From NCBI GenBank assembly GCA_963281155.1, contig CAUJLY010000004.1, positions 5,332,001-5,396,000 of the forward strand: 64,000 bases of DNA. The letters are read 5' to 3'. A model generated the notes under the pieces. It made no database searches and had not been told where the DNA came from. It was given only the letters and a program-made list of their open reading frames with translations. The position numbers and the translations under genes were made by a program. Positions 11,264 to 24,417 of the stretch are shown here, one piece after another; position 1 is the stretch's first letter, and the number at the start of each line of letters is the position of its first letter. This stretch comes from Rhabditophanes sp. KR3021. Taxonomy: Eukaryota; Nematoda; Chromadorea; Rhabditida; Alloionematidae.

Positions 11264-14200
11264 TCAGGCAAATGTTGAGGAGGTAGATGTTGTGACGGCA
11301 GGTCTTGGTTGAGGTGTTGAGGATGTATCTGAGGATGACAAATCTGATGAAGGGACAAGATGGGAGATAGTAGCAGTCAAGAAATTGCTAGATGTCCCAA
11401 CCGTTCCACTTCCCCCGAGTGTGAATCTTGCTGCTCGAGAAGTAAAGGAAGAAGACATTGTGTTTGAAGATAAAACTTTCTTTGATGCTTTTCGATTGAT
11501 CATCTGTGCAAAGGAATTCTGACAGATAAAGGCATTCGTAAGATAACGTATCATAAAGAAAGATTGTAAAGTGGTAATGGTTTAACATGTGTAGATAGAC
11601 GATATTGTGGCATTACAATTAAGAGTTGAAACGACAAGCTCATAGAAAATATAAGACACATCAATTATCAATATTTTAGTGTTTAAGGCAATGTAATAAT
11701 ATCATGGGTAACAATCATACTCTATTACTATGACAATATTCTATAGTACCAAGAAACAACGTTTTATAGTACCATCAAATCACACTCTATAATACCATAA
11801 GACAACATTTTATATACTCTTCTACAATGCTAACAATTTACCTAGTGTGGCAAAATATTGCTTATATAACAACGACAAACAATTTCGAAGCTATTTTGGA
11901 AGATTACGTAAAGACTGTACAAATATGTGAGAAAGTGATTATTAACAACCATTTATGAAAGGTTTACTAACAACATCAAAATAAACTAACCTTTTTCTTG
12001 GACTGAGTTAGTAAATCTCTATAAATATCCGAACGCAAGAACCTCTGGTAAGAATCATTTTTCATTAAGCAATAAATATGATCCGCTGCTTCGTCAAACG
12101 ACCACCTATTTGGATTTTTCAAATTTTCTTCAGTCATATCCATCACTTTACAATCTATATTGACCGGAGAGGTAGCATTTGTATCAATGAATTCATTATA
12201 TATTTCAGTAACTAAAACAGAAACCATCCGACATGAACATTTTCGTAATTTTTGTACTTCCCACCAAAATCTTAAATTTTCACCAGAATATTCCTTATCA
12301 AGGAACTTTTGTAAGGTTTCTCTCCCTAAGGGATCACTTAACAATTCTTCATAACATTCTTCCCAAAGTTTGAGTCTTCTTGTTGAGATGTCACCTGAAA
12401 TTAAGGTATTATTTTATTTAATGTTTTCAAGATGTAAGTTACTATGTTTAAAGATGTTTTGTATTAAATTTCTAGGTAAGACAATATGACTTAAAAATTT
12501 GATTAGAGCATATCTTTAAGATGTTTTATCATTCTTATTTTAACGGGTGTAATATGTGTTATTTTTTATCTCATATTTTAGGTCAAACCAACATCTAGCC
12601 TTCTGGGTTTATTTGCTACTTGGTTAAAAGAGATCAAACGGGGTTCTAATGGCAGATCGTTCTTAGCACAAAACATTCAGTCCATTGTTGTAGACTGATC
12701 AATTACTTTTAGAAGAGATGGAAATAGTAAGTATGTATTCATATCTTTAATATTGATACTCCTGATATCATGGATGAGGATGAAAAAACTAACGCTTTTT
12801 GGTTGTTAAGAAATGGAATTAATTCAATTGTACAATTGGCTGAACCACCAACTCTTGGACCAATGATCGTCCATTTTGAAAAACTATGTCAAACTAATTG
12901 CATCACTAATGTCTTCATATTTAAAGTCAAACAAAGAAATTTCAAAAGGTGATAAAAAGTACTCCACTTTTGGGACTCTTGTTCTCAATTTAGCAGATTA
13001 TTTTCTTTTGCTAATTCCAATGAATCGGAATTTGTACAACTGTTCAATTAAGCGTTGTCTTATTGTGTACTGTCTTGGACTTGACATAGATACAGAAATG
13101 TGCTACTTGCTCAAGGTGCTTACTGAAGATCAAGTCAAAAGAAGGCATGGAGATCAAGGAACCAGATTTTCCAAAATTTAAACGGCAAAAGATTTAATTG
13201 TGATAAATGCTCACTTTTATTCTTGAAGAAACTTTGAAGAAACATTAAAATGGTGAATGTGACGATGGTACATATCCAGAAGAAACACACTGCATGTGGT
13301 TAGTTTTATTGAAAGATGAATGTTTAGTTGGTCATTATCAAAAAAGGATATGTAAGCAACTATTTGACGAAGTAAAAGCTTTCAGTAAAAATGTCAACAC
13401 TGTCAACATTTTGAAAAAAATCTGCCTAGAATTCATCAATCCAGATGGCAAACCTCTTGCCTATCTTTATCTATTTCCGGATTCAAGAATCAGGATCGAA
13501 TCTCTGACTGAATGGACTTCGGAAGACTTTATCAAAGCCGCTTATTATGTTGGTGAGTCAACGATTGATTGAAAAACCACATCTCCATACAAATGCATCT
13601 CTGCAGGTACAAGACTAAGGTTGAAAAAGCTTAATGAAGAATGTCTACATGCTCTCCTGCTTAAAAAATTGGTAGACTTATAATTGAAAGGATGTTTGCT
13701 CTAAAAGTAGAGATCTCTACTGATTTTTAATTATTCCCAATTATATATTTTTAAAACAAATCTTCTCACCAGTTATTTTGTCATGTTGCCAAAAATCAAC
13801 AGTATCTGAGATCCAAGGGTTAGGTTGAGAAGCAAATGAATCTGCGGGCGATGACAATGGAATCAAGCAAGCATCAAACACTTTACGATGCTCGTAATAT
13901 TGTAAATAATTTTCAACAACTTTTGAAGTTTTAAGGACCTGCAAATATTTAGTTTTAATAAAATTAAATATAACATTGGAAAAGGTGTCATTCCTCTGAT
14001 TAAAGAAGGATTCTTTATAGATGTTATAGAAATAATACATATTATGACTTACGTTTTTGGCTAATCGGTTTTGTAAAACACTTATCTAAAAATTATAAAA
14101 AGATAATATTAATAAGCATCAAATAATGTAAAAAAAGAAAAAAATGAAAATGCATTAATATTGTATTTACCTCATTGGATAGTGTATCTTGTACCTGTGG

Positions 14201-17200
14201 GAATGAAATTATTAATAAGGTTAAAAGTTATAATTAAATTTTGTGTTTTTAAATTTTAGTGTGTCAATTTTGCCAGGTAAGATAATGTGACTTAGATATT
14301 TGCTTATACCATATCTCAAAGATGTTTTGTCTAATAATGTGTCGTTTGAAGCAGAAGGCATCAGCCTAATGTACGGATTGATCAGCTTTGGGTAGAGAGA
14401 TAATGGTAAGTAATGATGATGTTAATATCATAATTCTTTTTTTAATAAAACCTGTACCTAAGCAATCTACGTTGGATGTCTTTGTGAAAGCTCATGCCAA
14501 TCTTTATCAAGTCATTGCTGCAAGAATGTTGAATGGGCTAACTGATGAAAAACGTCGAACAAGAAAGGAGGTGAAAAGAATGAGGGATACAGCTGTGTTG
14601 GTGGTCAAATTAAACACTACCTTTGATAGTATTAAAATGGTGACAAGTTTGAGAGAGCGTTTGAAATTTAGTCAAAAGTAAACGATCCAGCTGCCAAAAG
14701 ATTGCGCTTGTGTGCATTTTTCTTGACGTCACAATCAATCCAAAGCTTTTGAAAGAATGGATACTTGGGGGATCTCATCAGAGCAGCTTACTATGCCGGA
14801 GAAACAATGCCAGGCTAAAGATTTTAAAGTCAAAGTAGAATAAAGCCCTATCATCTTTTGATTACAAAATTGAGGTTGATGGCCAATGTGTACTCTCAAG
14901 AAAACAACAAAAATTATGGACACCAATAAAAAAGATGGATGATTCATCTAAAGAAATGACTGAAAACCTAGAGTATATTCTTACGGAATACTTTGGTCAG
15001 CGAATTAAAAATGTAGATTATGGCAAATGTCCTTTGAGGAAGTCTATATGATGTCACTGTGGCTTTTAATATATTTGTCTATTTTTCAATAAATTTTTAT
15101 GTTTATTTTTCTATTCACCTGTGTACATCTCCTCATACCCGGTCTTTGACTATATGTTCTAACAGCGCCATTTGCTGCAGATGTTGAAGTTCCAGAACTA
15201 CCAATTCCGCATGCCGCTGGATTGCATTCCGGAGGAGGGGAATGATTTATTGAAGTACTACATTTAGAAGAATCACCGTCTTTAGTCATTTCCGCATGAG
15301 CTGTGATGGCTGACGTGGAGTAAGGTGAAAATGTAGGTGTACCAGAAGTCACTACTGTTTGTAATGTATTTGAAGCGCTGTATTTAGGCCTTCCGGATCT
15401 CGACAATTTTCTAAAATCAACTTCAGTTGTATTCACACACCCAGGAACTGGACGATGCACATCCCAAAAGGCTCTTTCTTGACTATCTAATATTTGCCTC
15501 TCCATTCTATCTCGTTTTTTATCTACTTTATATTGCGCTTCAGCTTGCCTGTAAAAATATGTAAATGGATTTTTAATTAAAACAAAATATTTAATAAACC
15601 TATTGTAATTGAAATCAACCATTAAATCGTACTTAAGAAGAAGGAACTATTTTGGTGTTTGAGTTTTTAAATAATTTCGAACAAAAGTACATATTTACGT
15701 GGTGGTATTTGGAGAATTAAGAGTCATGTATAATTAAAAGAACTTTTTGGGGACTATTGTAGTAATGTATGTTGAATTTTTTAGAATTTGACAATCTTTT
15801 TATTCAAAAATGGTACTAGAATAATAGAAGTATTTTTGTAACTTTGTTTCGTATTTAACTAAATTCAGCCATATTTGCGATGCTTTCAAAATAATCATAC
15901 TCTTGAAAATCACATAGATTGAGTGTTGATTATTTAAATTGTATCAAAAAAGCCATGTAATTCTCAACTTATAACACAAAAATACGTAACAATGGCAAAA
16001 AAAAATCTGCTTTTATAGGATATGCAAACAATTGTTTACTCAAAATTGATGAAAGGTGCTGAACCACTTAGTATGATCTTATTTTTAAAATATTTAATGC
16101 AACTCAAACTTCAGGAAATTCACCACAATTTAATAATGATCTTAGATTTTGAAAATTCGTTTTTATACGTCAAATGAGCGTGACATTTTTGTAATTGTAA
16201 TGTATATGTAGAAACTTACATAAATACGAACTCCCATTTCCTTGAGAATAACTTCTGGAGTTTCGCTAAATTCTCAGCTTCGAAGTCTTCCAACTCTAAG
16301 TGTGCTTTATTTTGCATTGTGCGTTTACATAAATACACAGCATAGTCTGTATTTTCTGGAAATACACATATTGAATACTTGAATTTAAATGTGTTATTAA
16401 TTTTTAAGTTTAAATTTGTTAGTAAGACCCCATAACTACTCTGGGCTAAGACTGTGCATCTGAAAATTTGATACTATCTAAAAGCTATCCATGTGTTATG
16501 GAGATATCTAAAATCAAATATATACTAGTATTATTTTGTCAAAAAATGCCTCGTACAAGGTGTTTTTGAATTTATCATGGAAGAAAGCTAATAACGCATC
16601 TAAACAAGGTGATGTTATATCTAAATCATTTGGCAAATGTGCTATTATCAATGTAGAAAAGAAGATTATTTGTGCATCTAATACTGACATAAGTATTTTC
16701 TTTTAGACCAACCGAACATAAAAGTGGTAGTAGAAATAATGGTTTTTCTTTCATTGTTAATGAGTAGTGAATAGAGAAAGTAATTCATAAAAATTACCAA
16801 GCCTGATGTAAATTATTACACTGCCTTACCATCATATTAAATAAACTGCTATGAAAAGTTATGGAGTAAGTTCATTGAAGCTCTTGATTCAATTGTATGT
16901 ATAACTCAGTTTTAAACATTTTTTCTTGAAAATAATGATGTCTTTCAGCTTGTTTTAAATCTATTTACCTACAAATCAAGCTAACGGGTAGTGTATTTAA
17001 GAAGAATTAGTTAATTGGATGCCTTAACAAAAATCAAAAATTCAAAAAATCAAAGCTAAAGCTGCCTCAATATGTTTATTGTGGAAAATGCTATGAAACC
17101 AAATCTCTCTTAGAAACACACGAAACAATTAAACGCTGTTAAGATTTAATAGATTTCGCTGCAAACTTCAATCAAATAAAAACTACTGCTGACGTATCGG

Positions 17201-20200
17201 CCTAATCAAAACTAGAGAACAAGCCATAGATGGATGTTTTGTTTATTTAATGATCGACCCAATAGTTGGTCGTAACAACAAAACGAAAGTTTCAGTCAAA
17301 AATGATGTTCGTTACGTAGATGAAACAAAAGATTATGGCCAGAGTATGGACATCACAAATCACATTTCAAAAAAAGCTGTAGAACTATAATTGTCATTTG
17401 ACAGAAAGACTTTATCGAAGAATTCGTTTGATAAGAAGGGCATCATTGTATTGAAGATGTGGTATCATTCAAAAGAAGTTTCATGGAAGAATATTGGTTC
17501 GTTCTAATCAACTCTCTAAGTGTTCAGCTTACCAACTTTTACTCCACAAACCCCTTATTTGAAGAACAACATCACATGTTACCGGAAATAAACAAGGAAG
17601 TTGCCGGTCTTATTCTAAGTAAAAATTTTGGTGCTAAACTTTTGTCATATGCTGAATGTTTTTAAATGTTTGAATATAAATCTGTTTACCTGGCTCCCAA
17701 CAATTTGACGGCCAAAAATACGGAGTTTGAAACCTATAATGTTCGTTAAATATTGTATTTTTAATATATTTATGTTGTTATTTAATTTATGATGTTTACT
17801 AATAATTGTCTCTTTATTTTAGTTGTCCATTCATTCAAATTGTGAGTTAAGCTATCAAGAAAGACGATGGAAGAAAAAGCTAACAAGAACCATTGATGCC
17901 TCAGTTCGATATCATTTGATACGAAACAACTTAGTTATGAAGTATCTAGAAAAGAGCCATCGATTGTTGATGAAGGGTCTCTGTCTGTTGGAAGGAGGGA
18001 AGCTTTGTAAGCTGATGGTAAGTTAAATATTTTAAATAATTCCCAATCGTTTCAGTTCCGGACAAGCCACCACAAACAAGTCTTTTTTTGGTTTGTTTCA
18101 AATAAATGATGGCACTAGTTTAAATGAACACGAGAAGTTGCTACAAAGAAGTCGGGCAAAAGTTGAAGCATATATGAATGCGATTGAAAAGGAGTTCACT
18201 CTGACTACTGCTTTTACCGAAAAATTTGCTTATCCAAGTAAAGTACTCGAGTTAAGAAAGGGATTAATTAAGTATATATGTGCAAAGCAAGTATATTGCA
18301 AAAAAAGTTTAGATGAAGCCACGAGTTCATGCTACTTTGCTGATATGTCCATGATGTTTAATAATGGTATGATGACGTTATTTTATAGATTTCCTATTGA
18401 TAATTGGCTTAGTAATTACAGAAGTTGGAAATTTAAGTCGACGTCATCAACTTCTTATTCTAAGTTGTTTTTTACTTATCCTATGCATTGGCTAGAGATT
18501 TAACTCTAAGGCTGGAGTATAAGCAAAGCTTTCGAAGATAAGGAATGCAATAGACAGATTCGAAATGTCAGACGAAATCAATGGAGATGATATGTTGTTA
18601 GCTAAATGTGAAATTTGATTGGAAGTAAACAAGCTAGCTGAATTACCGACTAGAGAGAAATCGAAAGAATTAAGCCTGAATTTGAAAAATTGTGTAAAAG
18701 ATGAGAATTGGTAATTTGATACATAAAGTTCTTTTTAATAATGCCCAAGCTCGGCTATATTCAGTCATTGACTGTTTTTTAAATAGCAATTCATACGCTG
18801 CTTGTGGAAGAAAAAACATTTTACTCATGAAATTACTGATCTTCCTTGACAAAGATCAATCATCTTTCATTTCTTTGATTGATAGAGCAGGGAATACATA
18901 TATCTTCAGTCAAAAGAAGAAACAAAACAAATACTGTGACTACTGAGATAGATACTTTCCCACCAAATTTCATTTTGACAATACCGCCTTCAAAATCATG
19001 GAAACTCAGAGAAATAAAGCAAGAGAGGATATCAAAGATTTAAGTGTTGATCAGCTAATTAAGTTGTTAACTAAAGAGATTGCTGAAGAAGATAAGAATA
19101 TGAACTTCTACGTAATAAAAACTAAGAGTGCCAGAGAGTATTCTGGTGTGAGAAGTTACAATGCTACCAATGAATTTACCCGGTTTGGCAATCATAAATT
19201 GATATAGCATGTAAGCTTCGTGGAGGTGATCTATTGTTAGCCAAGGGGGAGAAATCGTCAAGTCATGGGACCAGTATTTAGCTGAAGGCAAAGAAGAAAT
19301 GTAGAAGTAAGATTCTTCAAGTTGGATGGAAAGTTCACCTCATCAAACTCCCGTTCCTACCAAAACCTTCGCAGAAAAGTTGGAGTTTATCTTCATTGAA
19401 AGATTCCAGAGATATAACACCAACTCGGAACACAGCAAAGGTGGTATGCCTGAAGTCTACCTTCTCAATCATGTCAATGCATGTGGTGTTGCCGATAAAT
19501 TGGTTGAAAGGATGTTCCAGCTTAAGATGACTTCTGACGATTAATTTTAACATGCGTTTTGATGTCCACTTTTAATTTTCAATAAGTATTTTATTCCCTT
19601 GCGCTCACCTATAGAATGTTCCATCGTTTTTGACTGTTAATACATGATCATCTATTTGAAATAAATAACCGTGGCCTAAAAATAGAATGATGAATAAAAT
19701 ATACTTTTTTTGATTTCAGTTTTTCATATTCTTAAATTTTCAACTTACTCGAGGTCAAGTGAGCAAGGTGTAAAGCATCCGCAGGATCTGACATATCGCA
19801 ATGCTTTATAATCCAGGCAATTAAATCTTGGCCAGTAAAAACAGATGGAATTTTGGAGAGAAATGATTTGACTGTTCTAATGGGTACTCCGTCTTCTGTA
19901 TCTAACATCTTCTTTATCAGGTGTTCCATTTTATTGTAAAAAATAGAGTTTGGATGTACAAGTCGCTCACCATCTCCGCCATTTCCTGGTCGCATCAAAA
20001 TAAGGCATTAGATCATCATTTTATTTTGTTATTAATTTTGTATCAGCTGTATGCTAGTTACTTTTACATCATTGTATTTAGAATCAAATTTAAAGAGACT
20101 GCATATCAACAGCTCTTTAGCACATTGTACTTTGGAATTTGAATGTTAGCTAAGGCTATTTACGTGTATATTAAGATAAAATTTAACGTAATTACTCATT

Positions 20201-21460
20201 CTTATTAATTTTAGTGCCAACATCGCCTCAATTGATCAGATGCAATCCAGAGTGGAGTCTCATTAATTTCAAGGAAAAGAAACATCTCTGTCCACATTGG
20301 CAGAAGAAATTTACAAAAATCAAGCACATGGCTTTTCTTCGTTGCATGGGATTAAAAGCCAAAATCATGGCCGTTAGAGAAGAGTTAAGGAAATGCTATT
20401 GGTGTTCCTGATGAACATAGAGGTGAAAAGGTCTACAACTTCATCCTGGCAAATCTAAAAGACGCTGGAGGTCCATTGACTAGTGGTTATTTTGTTTACG
20501 CTTTCTGGACAACAATGGTTTCTGGTATTTTGGTGAAACAAATAACAAAGTCACAAGGTTCTCGGATCATGTTTATGAATTGGATATTGCCGTTAACGGA
20601 AATCAAAAAATGTCATCTAAACTCTCTACATCTGTTGGCCATTTCAAAGTGACATTCAAAGGAGGACTGTCAACTAGATTATCTCTCATTTGGGAACGTT
20701 GTCTGATCATTGCCAACTTGGTTCTAGGAACAATTGATGGCGATTTGCTCTGCATGCTCAATTACAAATCTGTTGAATTGGTAGGAGAACACCTAAATCA
20801 TGCACCTTATGAAACCGGCACAAACAAACGAATTGACTTGCCAAAAAAGTTGCTTTAAGTCATGGATACTGCAGACGAAGCATTTGCTAAAGCCGTACAA
20901 GTCAAGAAACAATTGGATCAACTCAAAGCCAACGAGAGAGACAAATCATGCTGCGTTTATTTATGGATTCTACTGCCCTTCATGATGGTCGGAAATTGGA
21001 AGATTAACAAGATGCTATTAAATAAGCGGGTGAATCAAACATTCCGTCAAAAAGGATAAGAGGGCACAGAGTTAATTTTAATACTTCGCTCAATTAGGCT
21101 TTGTTTTTGACAAGGAGGAGAAATTCCTTAATAAACTTGCAGGAAAAAAGTTGGTTGTTATAAGAAAAAATACCAATCCAAGGAGATTGCTGAAAATGTG
21201 GAAGCAATTCTTATCAACAGTCTACGTAGTCAACTCACAAACAGCAGCTCAGGAAAAGTCTCCTTAGATTTGGTCTTAAACATGAACCCGCAAGTAAACT
21301 CGCAAGTTGCCCAACTTATTCTCAAGGACTTCTCAGAATGCGGATACGAAGAGTACATTATGAAGTATTAATATAGTGTTATATATTTAAATTAAATTTT
21401 TGACAATAAATATTTTTGAATTATCCGTTTCAACTCACCTCGCATTCGCGGAAAAGCCAT
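11264..21460 (-). CDS. egl-10: R7-family regulator of G-protein signalling, EGL-10 / RGS6-7 type
   Basis: Eleven exons (21460-21439, 19985-19749, 19675-19609, 17733-17690, 16355-16220, 15548-15119, 14194-14171, 14085-14053, 13938-13770, 12394-11991, 11518-11264) join in frame to 606 residues. Order: MAFPRMRG start; DEP domain ([20 protein letters not shown]); DHEX region ([32 protein letters not shown]); the [20 protein letters not shown] block typical of R7 proteins; a Ser-rich linker; a GGL domain ([13 protein letters not shown]..., ending NPWISD); then an RGS domain ([20 protein letters not shown]). R7 proteins pair with G-beta-5 through the GGL domain and speed GTP hydrolysis by Go-alpha, tuning neurotransmission. 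Five of the introns hold GIY-YIG relics. Closer to RGS6/7 (EGL-10) than RGS9/11 (EAT-16) by these motifs. Confidence 0.92.
11720..11815. repeat. Short imperfect tandem repeat, period about 24
   Basis: Words such as CTATAGTACCA, TATAGTACCAT and TATAATACCAT recur about every 24-25 bp, with ACAACxTTTTATA between them. It lies in the 472-nt intron between the RGS-domain exon and the last exon. Confidence 0.4.
12440..13730 (+). pseudogene. Intronic GIY-YIG nuclease-like gene or relic, copy 3
   Basis: Fills the 1,375-nt intron between the GGL and RGS exons, antisense to the host. It starts with GTAAGACAATATGACTT, also seen at copies 4 and 11. Plus-strand frames follow at 12770-12952 and 12876-13181. 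Next is a zinc-finger-like remnant, [15 protein letters not shown], near 13190. The frame 13294-13572 contains [16 protein letters not shown] and [10 protein letters not shown]. Splicing GTGAGTCAAC...CTCTGCAG (about 13552-13608) joins YYVG to [13 protein letters not shown], restoring the R after YxG. The unit therefore looks like a multi-exon gene, now interrupted by stops. Confidence 0.55.
14266..15060 (+). pseudogene. Intronic GIY-YIG nuclease-like relic, copy 4
   Basis: In the RGS intron 15118-14195, antisense. The first 286 bp (14266-14551) match copy 11 at 40269-40555 with seven mismatches by eye. This part encodes [20 protein letters not shown] and LNGLTDEK. After a Lys/Arg-rich part ([13 protein letters not shown]), another frame gives [12 protein letters not shown] and [13 protein letters not shown], the VYxxLD...YYxGxT arrangement, then [19 protein letters not shown], the C-terminal module. 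The 3' end (TTTTAATATATTTG...AATAAA) resembles the 3' end of copy 11. Stops and frameshifts interrupt it. Confidence 0.6.
15549..16219. other. 671-nt RGS intron with no recognisable insert
   Basis: AT-rich intron between exons 5 and 6 of the RGS gene. I see no GIY-YIG or zinc-finger frame on either strand. Confidence 0.5.
16540..17665 (+). pseudogene. Intronic GIY-YIG nuclease-like relic, copy 5
   Basis: Fills the RGS intron 17689-16356 on the opposite strand and stops 24 bp from exon 4. A zinc-finger-like remnant ([19 protein letters not shown]) lies near 17070. [16 protein letters not shown] near 17240 is followed by [13 protein letters not shown] and DITNH, where the expected YxG has become YVD. 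The frame at 17459-17665 is the C-terminal module ([17 protein letters not shown] ... [18 protein letters not shown]). The CxxC/H motif before the nuclease domain supports a zinc finger plus GIY-YIG architecture. Many stops. Confidence 0.5.
17820..19553 (+). pseudogene. Intronic GIY-YIG nuclease-like relic, copy 6, with long N-terminal exons
   Basis: Fills the RGS intron 19608-17734, antisense. An exon-like frame (17823-18015, Arg/Lys-rich) ends at GTAAGTTAAAT, with TCGTTTCAG 40 bp on. A 136-residue frame (18093-18503) contains [19 protein letters not shown]. Later [16 protein letters not shown] and FTRFGNH give a YxG...R...H order. The frame 19326-19544 is the C-terminal module ([20 protein letters not shown]). 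This is the longest copy seen. The N-terminal exons have no recognised domain. Confidence 0.45.
20030..21371 (+). pseudogene. Intronic double GIY-YIG nuclease-like relic, copy 7
   Basis: In the first RGS intron (21438-19986), antisense. A zinc-finger-like remnant ([18 protein letters not shown]) occurs near 20290. A first nuclease-like segment reads YFVYAF, then in the next frame [20 protein letters not shown] and DH. A frame of 92 residues follows (20580-20858). A second segment near 20950 reads [18 protein letters not shown], then [15 protein letters not shown]. Last is the C-terminal module ([20 protein letters not shown], then [19 protein letters not shown]), ending at 21371 with AATAAA downstream. 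Two nuclease halves suggest two elements merged or inserted side by side. Confidence 0.55.
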
Positions 21461-22390
21461 ATTTGGTATTTTGTGTGTGCTTGTTAAGCCAATTAATTTT
21501 GGTATTTATTTTACAAACAAACGAGCACTAATGAATTACTTTTAAATGCTGTGTATATTGTATATGTTTTAAATGTCGGGTTGTTAACAAAAGTACAAGA
21601 TTGATTATTGTTAATTAACAAAATATCTATAATTTTGAGCCTCGCAATAATAGATAGATAATTGCCACACGTAGAAGGCTTCAAAATAACAGGGCAGGCC
21701 ACCTTGTCTCTTTCCTGTCTAGTAGCAGACAAGCTTTGCCGACAGAATCAATATAAAAATATTTATCACTACTATATAATAGATAGTAATTCTTTTTAAT
21801 GTTGAGGGTTGTGAATGAGAGGCTCTGGGAGATTTTGTTTGGCAGAGTATAGTCGTATTATGTGGTTGAAGATGAATTGCGAATGTATGTGTGTGTATAT
21901 GTTTGTGTCTATTTCGATGAGGCAAACAGAGAATATTTATGTATATTGCTTTTGATGGTGTTATGCAGACAACGGTCTCAAGAACGTGTGCCAACCAAGT
22001 ATTGACGAGTTCTTAGGAGCATAACGCGCTCTATTCTGAAAAACAAAAGCAACTAATTACAAGAAGACACTCTAAAAATGAATGTAACCGCCACAAGAAT
22101 ACTAAATAAGGTCGTGTTTACAAAAAACGCATAAATGTAGAAGGTGATGGTGATATAATGTGTTAACAGAGTAATTTAACAAATATTCCTACGACTCGGA
22201 GCATTTTTAAAAAGTATTATTATTACAACAAATGTCAATTACTTTCTTCAACATGTAAACCTTTTTATTCTCTTTAATACCATAACACACCTTATTTTAA
22301 AAAATATGTTATTGGGATAAGTAATTATTTGGTCATCAACAATTACTATGGAGCATAATTAGAATTATGTAGCAAATTAATTTTGATATT

Positions 22391-22540
22391 TATGCAACGA
22401 ATGTTATGTATGTATTTATTTAATGAATGTTATGTAACAAAGTGAGTGTTATGCATTTATGCAAAATAATGAATATTATGTATTTATGTAACGAAGTGAG
22501 TGTTATGAGTTTGTGTAACGTAATGAATATAGTTTATTTG
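22391..22540. repeat. Imperfect tandem repeat, period about 54 with shorter subunits
   Basis: TATGTAACAAAGTGAGTGTT at 22431 recurs as TATGTAACGAAGTGAGTGTT at 22485, each followed by an AATGAATATTATG-like word. A shorter related unit precedes them. Noncoding. Confidence 0.6.
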
Positions 22541-24391
22541 TAATAAAAAATGCTTTCATAATAATATTGTAGGAAATTGTATTTATATTGTTAATTTAAG
22601 GAAAAATTCATTTCTAATTTATTAAAAAACTTTAGGCATCTAAGGAGATAAATAAATATTTAATTTGAAAAAGTAATATAAAATAATGCTAGACACAACG
22701 CAAACTAAAAAGCACGTGATTTGACTTCATTATCTATTTTGAAAAACACTCATTAGATAATCTCCCAACTTAGAGTAAAGAATGTTATGGCGTCAAAGAA
22801 AAAAATAAGATTTATTCTATCAAGCACAACAATAACATGAAAACCAGATTATTTGGAAGCTTGAATAAGCAATGTTTTGATAGAATCAGTTAATAAAATT
22901 TCTAATAAAAATATTAAAAATAAATATGAAAATGTTGGTTGAATAAAGATATTATAGCTGATATTAAGATATTGCAATTATTATATTTTAAATGATTAGA
23001 GTTGCTAGAAAAATACTAAAGTTCATATAAAATACTAAAGATGAATAAGTCGGATATAAAAAAGTAGTAAAGCGAAGATATGCAAGTAATATATGTATAT
23101 TGTGCATATTTGTAAACTGTGTAAATTGTGTAAGTATATTGTATGTATTAAAGAAAAAGAAATTAAAGCTCAAAGGATATAAAAAATGAAGAAAGTGGTT
23201 CAACAACAGATACCATTAAGTACGTATGAAATATGAAAAGTGCATTTGATGAGGATAAAAATGTATTGGATATTGCGATAACTAAAAAAATAGATGCTAT
23301 TTTTTGGATAAGATGATGAATGACAAAGTTTTGTATAAAATTGGTTATGCGCAATGTTTTGAATATATTATAAGTAGATAAATTATAGATTCTTCAAATA
23401 ATTAAAAGTTATTGTTTATCAATGCAGGCTCTAATCAACTATTTACATTTTTTAAATAAATTTGATGAAGAATTATACTGAATATGGTCAAAATAAAGAG
23501 AGGCATGTGGTAGGGCAAAATTGACATTTACAAAAAATGTTTGAATGCCTTAATTGATACAGTAGGCTATTAAAAAACATTTACAAGTATACTAACTTAG
23601 AAATTGGTTTGCCTTTTTAATTGGACGATTTTAAAAATTTCCTTCCAATTAACTACTTTATCAGAAGAGGCGGAAAGTCTGGAAGCGGTTTTTTAAATAA
23701 ACTAACCTCACACATTTTGAATGATAAGAAAACAAAAGAACGCAATTAAAGACAAGGAATAATAAGTTTAAACACGAGAAACTTTCTGTTTTTTGAAAGC
23801 TAGACCAAAAAATGTCTTTTGATTTTGATAATAGATGTAGTTTTGGTAACTGCGAATGCTTTTTAAGGGATTAGTTGTTTGTATCATATAGTAATTTGGT
23901 AAAAGAGTATGTAAGTGTGTTGGGGTTTGAATTGATGAAATGGAAAGACATGGTAAATGCTATTTTGTAACTTCATATAACCAGTCGCAATCAAATAAGG
24001 CAAAAAATAGTGTGTGTCATGTTTTAGGCCGTTAAAATACATATACACAATTTGGCCTAAAAGAACTGTCAAGGCAATGTTGAATGGAAATATTTATTCC
24101 AAAATGTCATACGTATTTTGGTCCTTACAGATACATAAGACAACATTTTTAAAACTTTTGTTAACATTCTGAAAATAAAAAATTGAATAAATAAATAAGT
24201 TATATATATTTGAATACAGCAACTAATAAAATGAACCATATTATTTCCGGCAGTTTTAAAAAAATACTAAATTATTATTCATTTTGACGATACTTTTTAA
24301 TGATTTATTTAATAACTTTAATATTTTCCGCAAACAATAAATAATGTAGATATCGGCTATAAATATAAATAATCTAGATATTATATCATAA

Positions 24392-24417
24392 TATATTATT
24401 ATGATCATAATAATATA
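24392..24417. repeat. Perfect 26-bp AT palindrome
   Basis: The sequence is its own reverse complement, centred on ATGATCAT at 24401-24408. In such AT-rich DNA this may be chance. It could extrude as a hairpin. Confidence 0.6.

Noticed and set aside
11388..11588. Second minus-strand frame overlapping the last RGS exon
   Set aside because: Shadow of the exon at 11518-11264, whose Ser/Thr-rich frame continues the RGS protein with correct phase.
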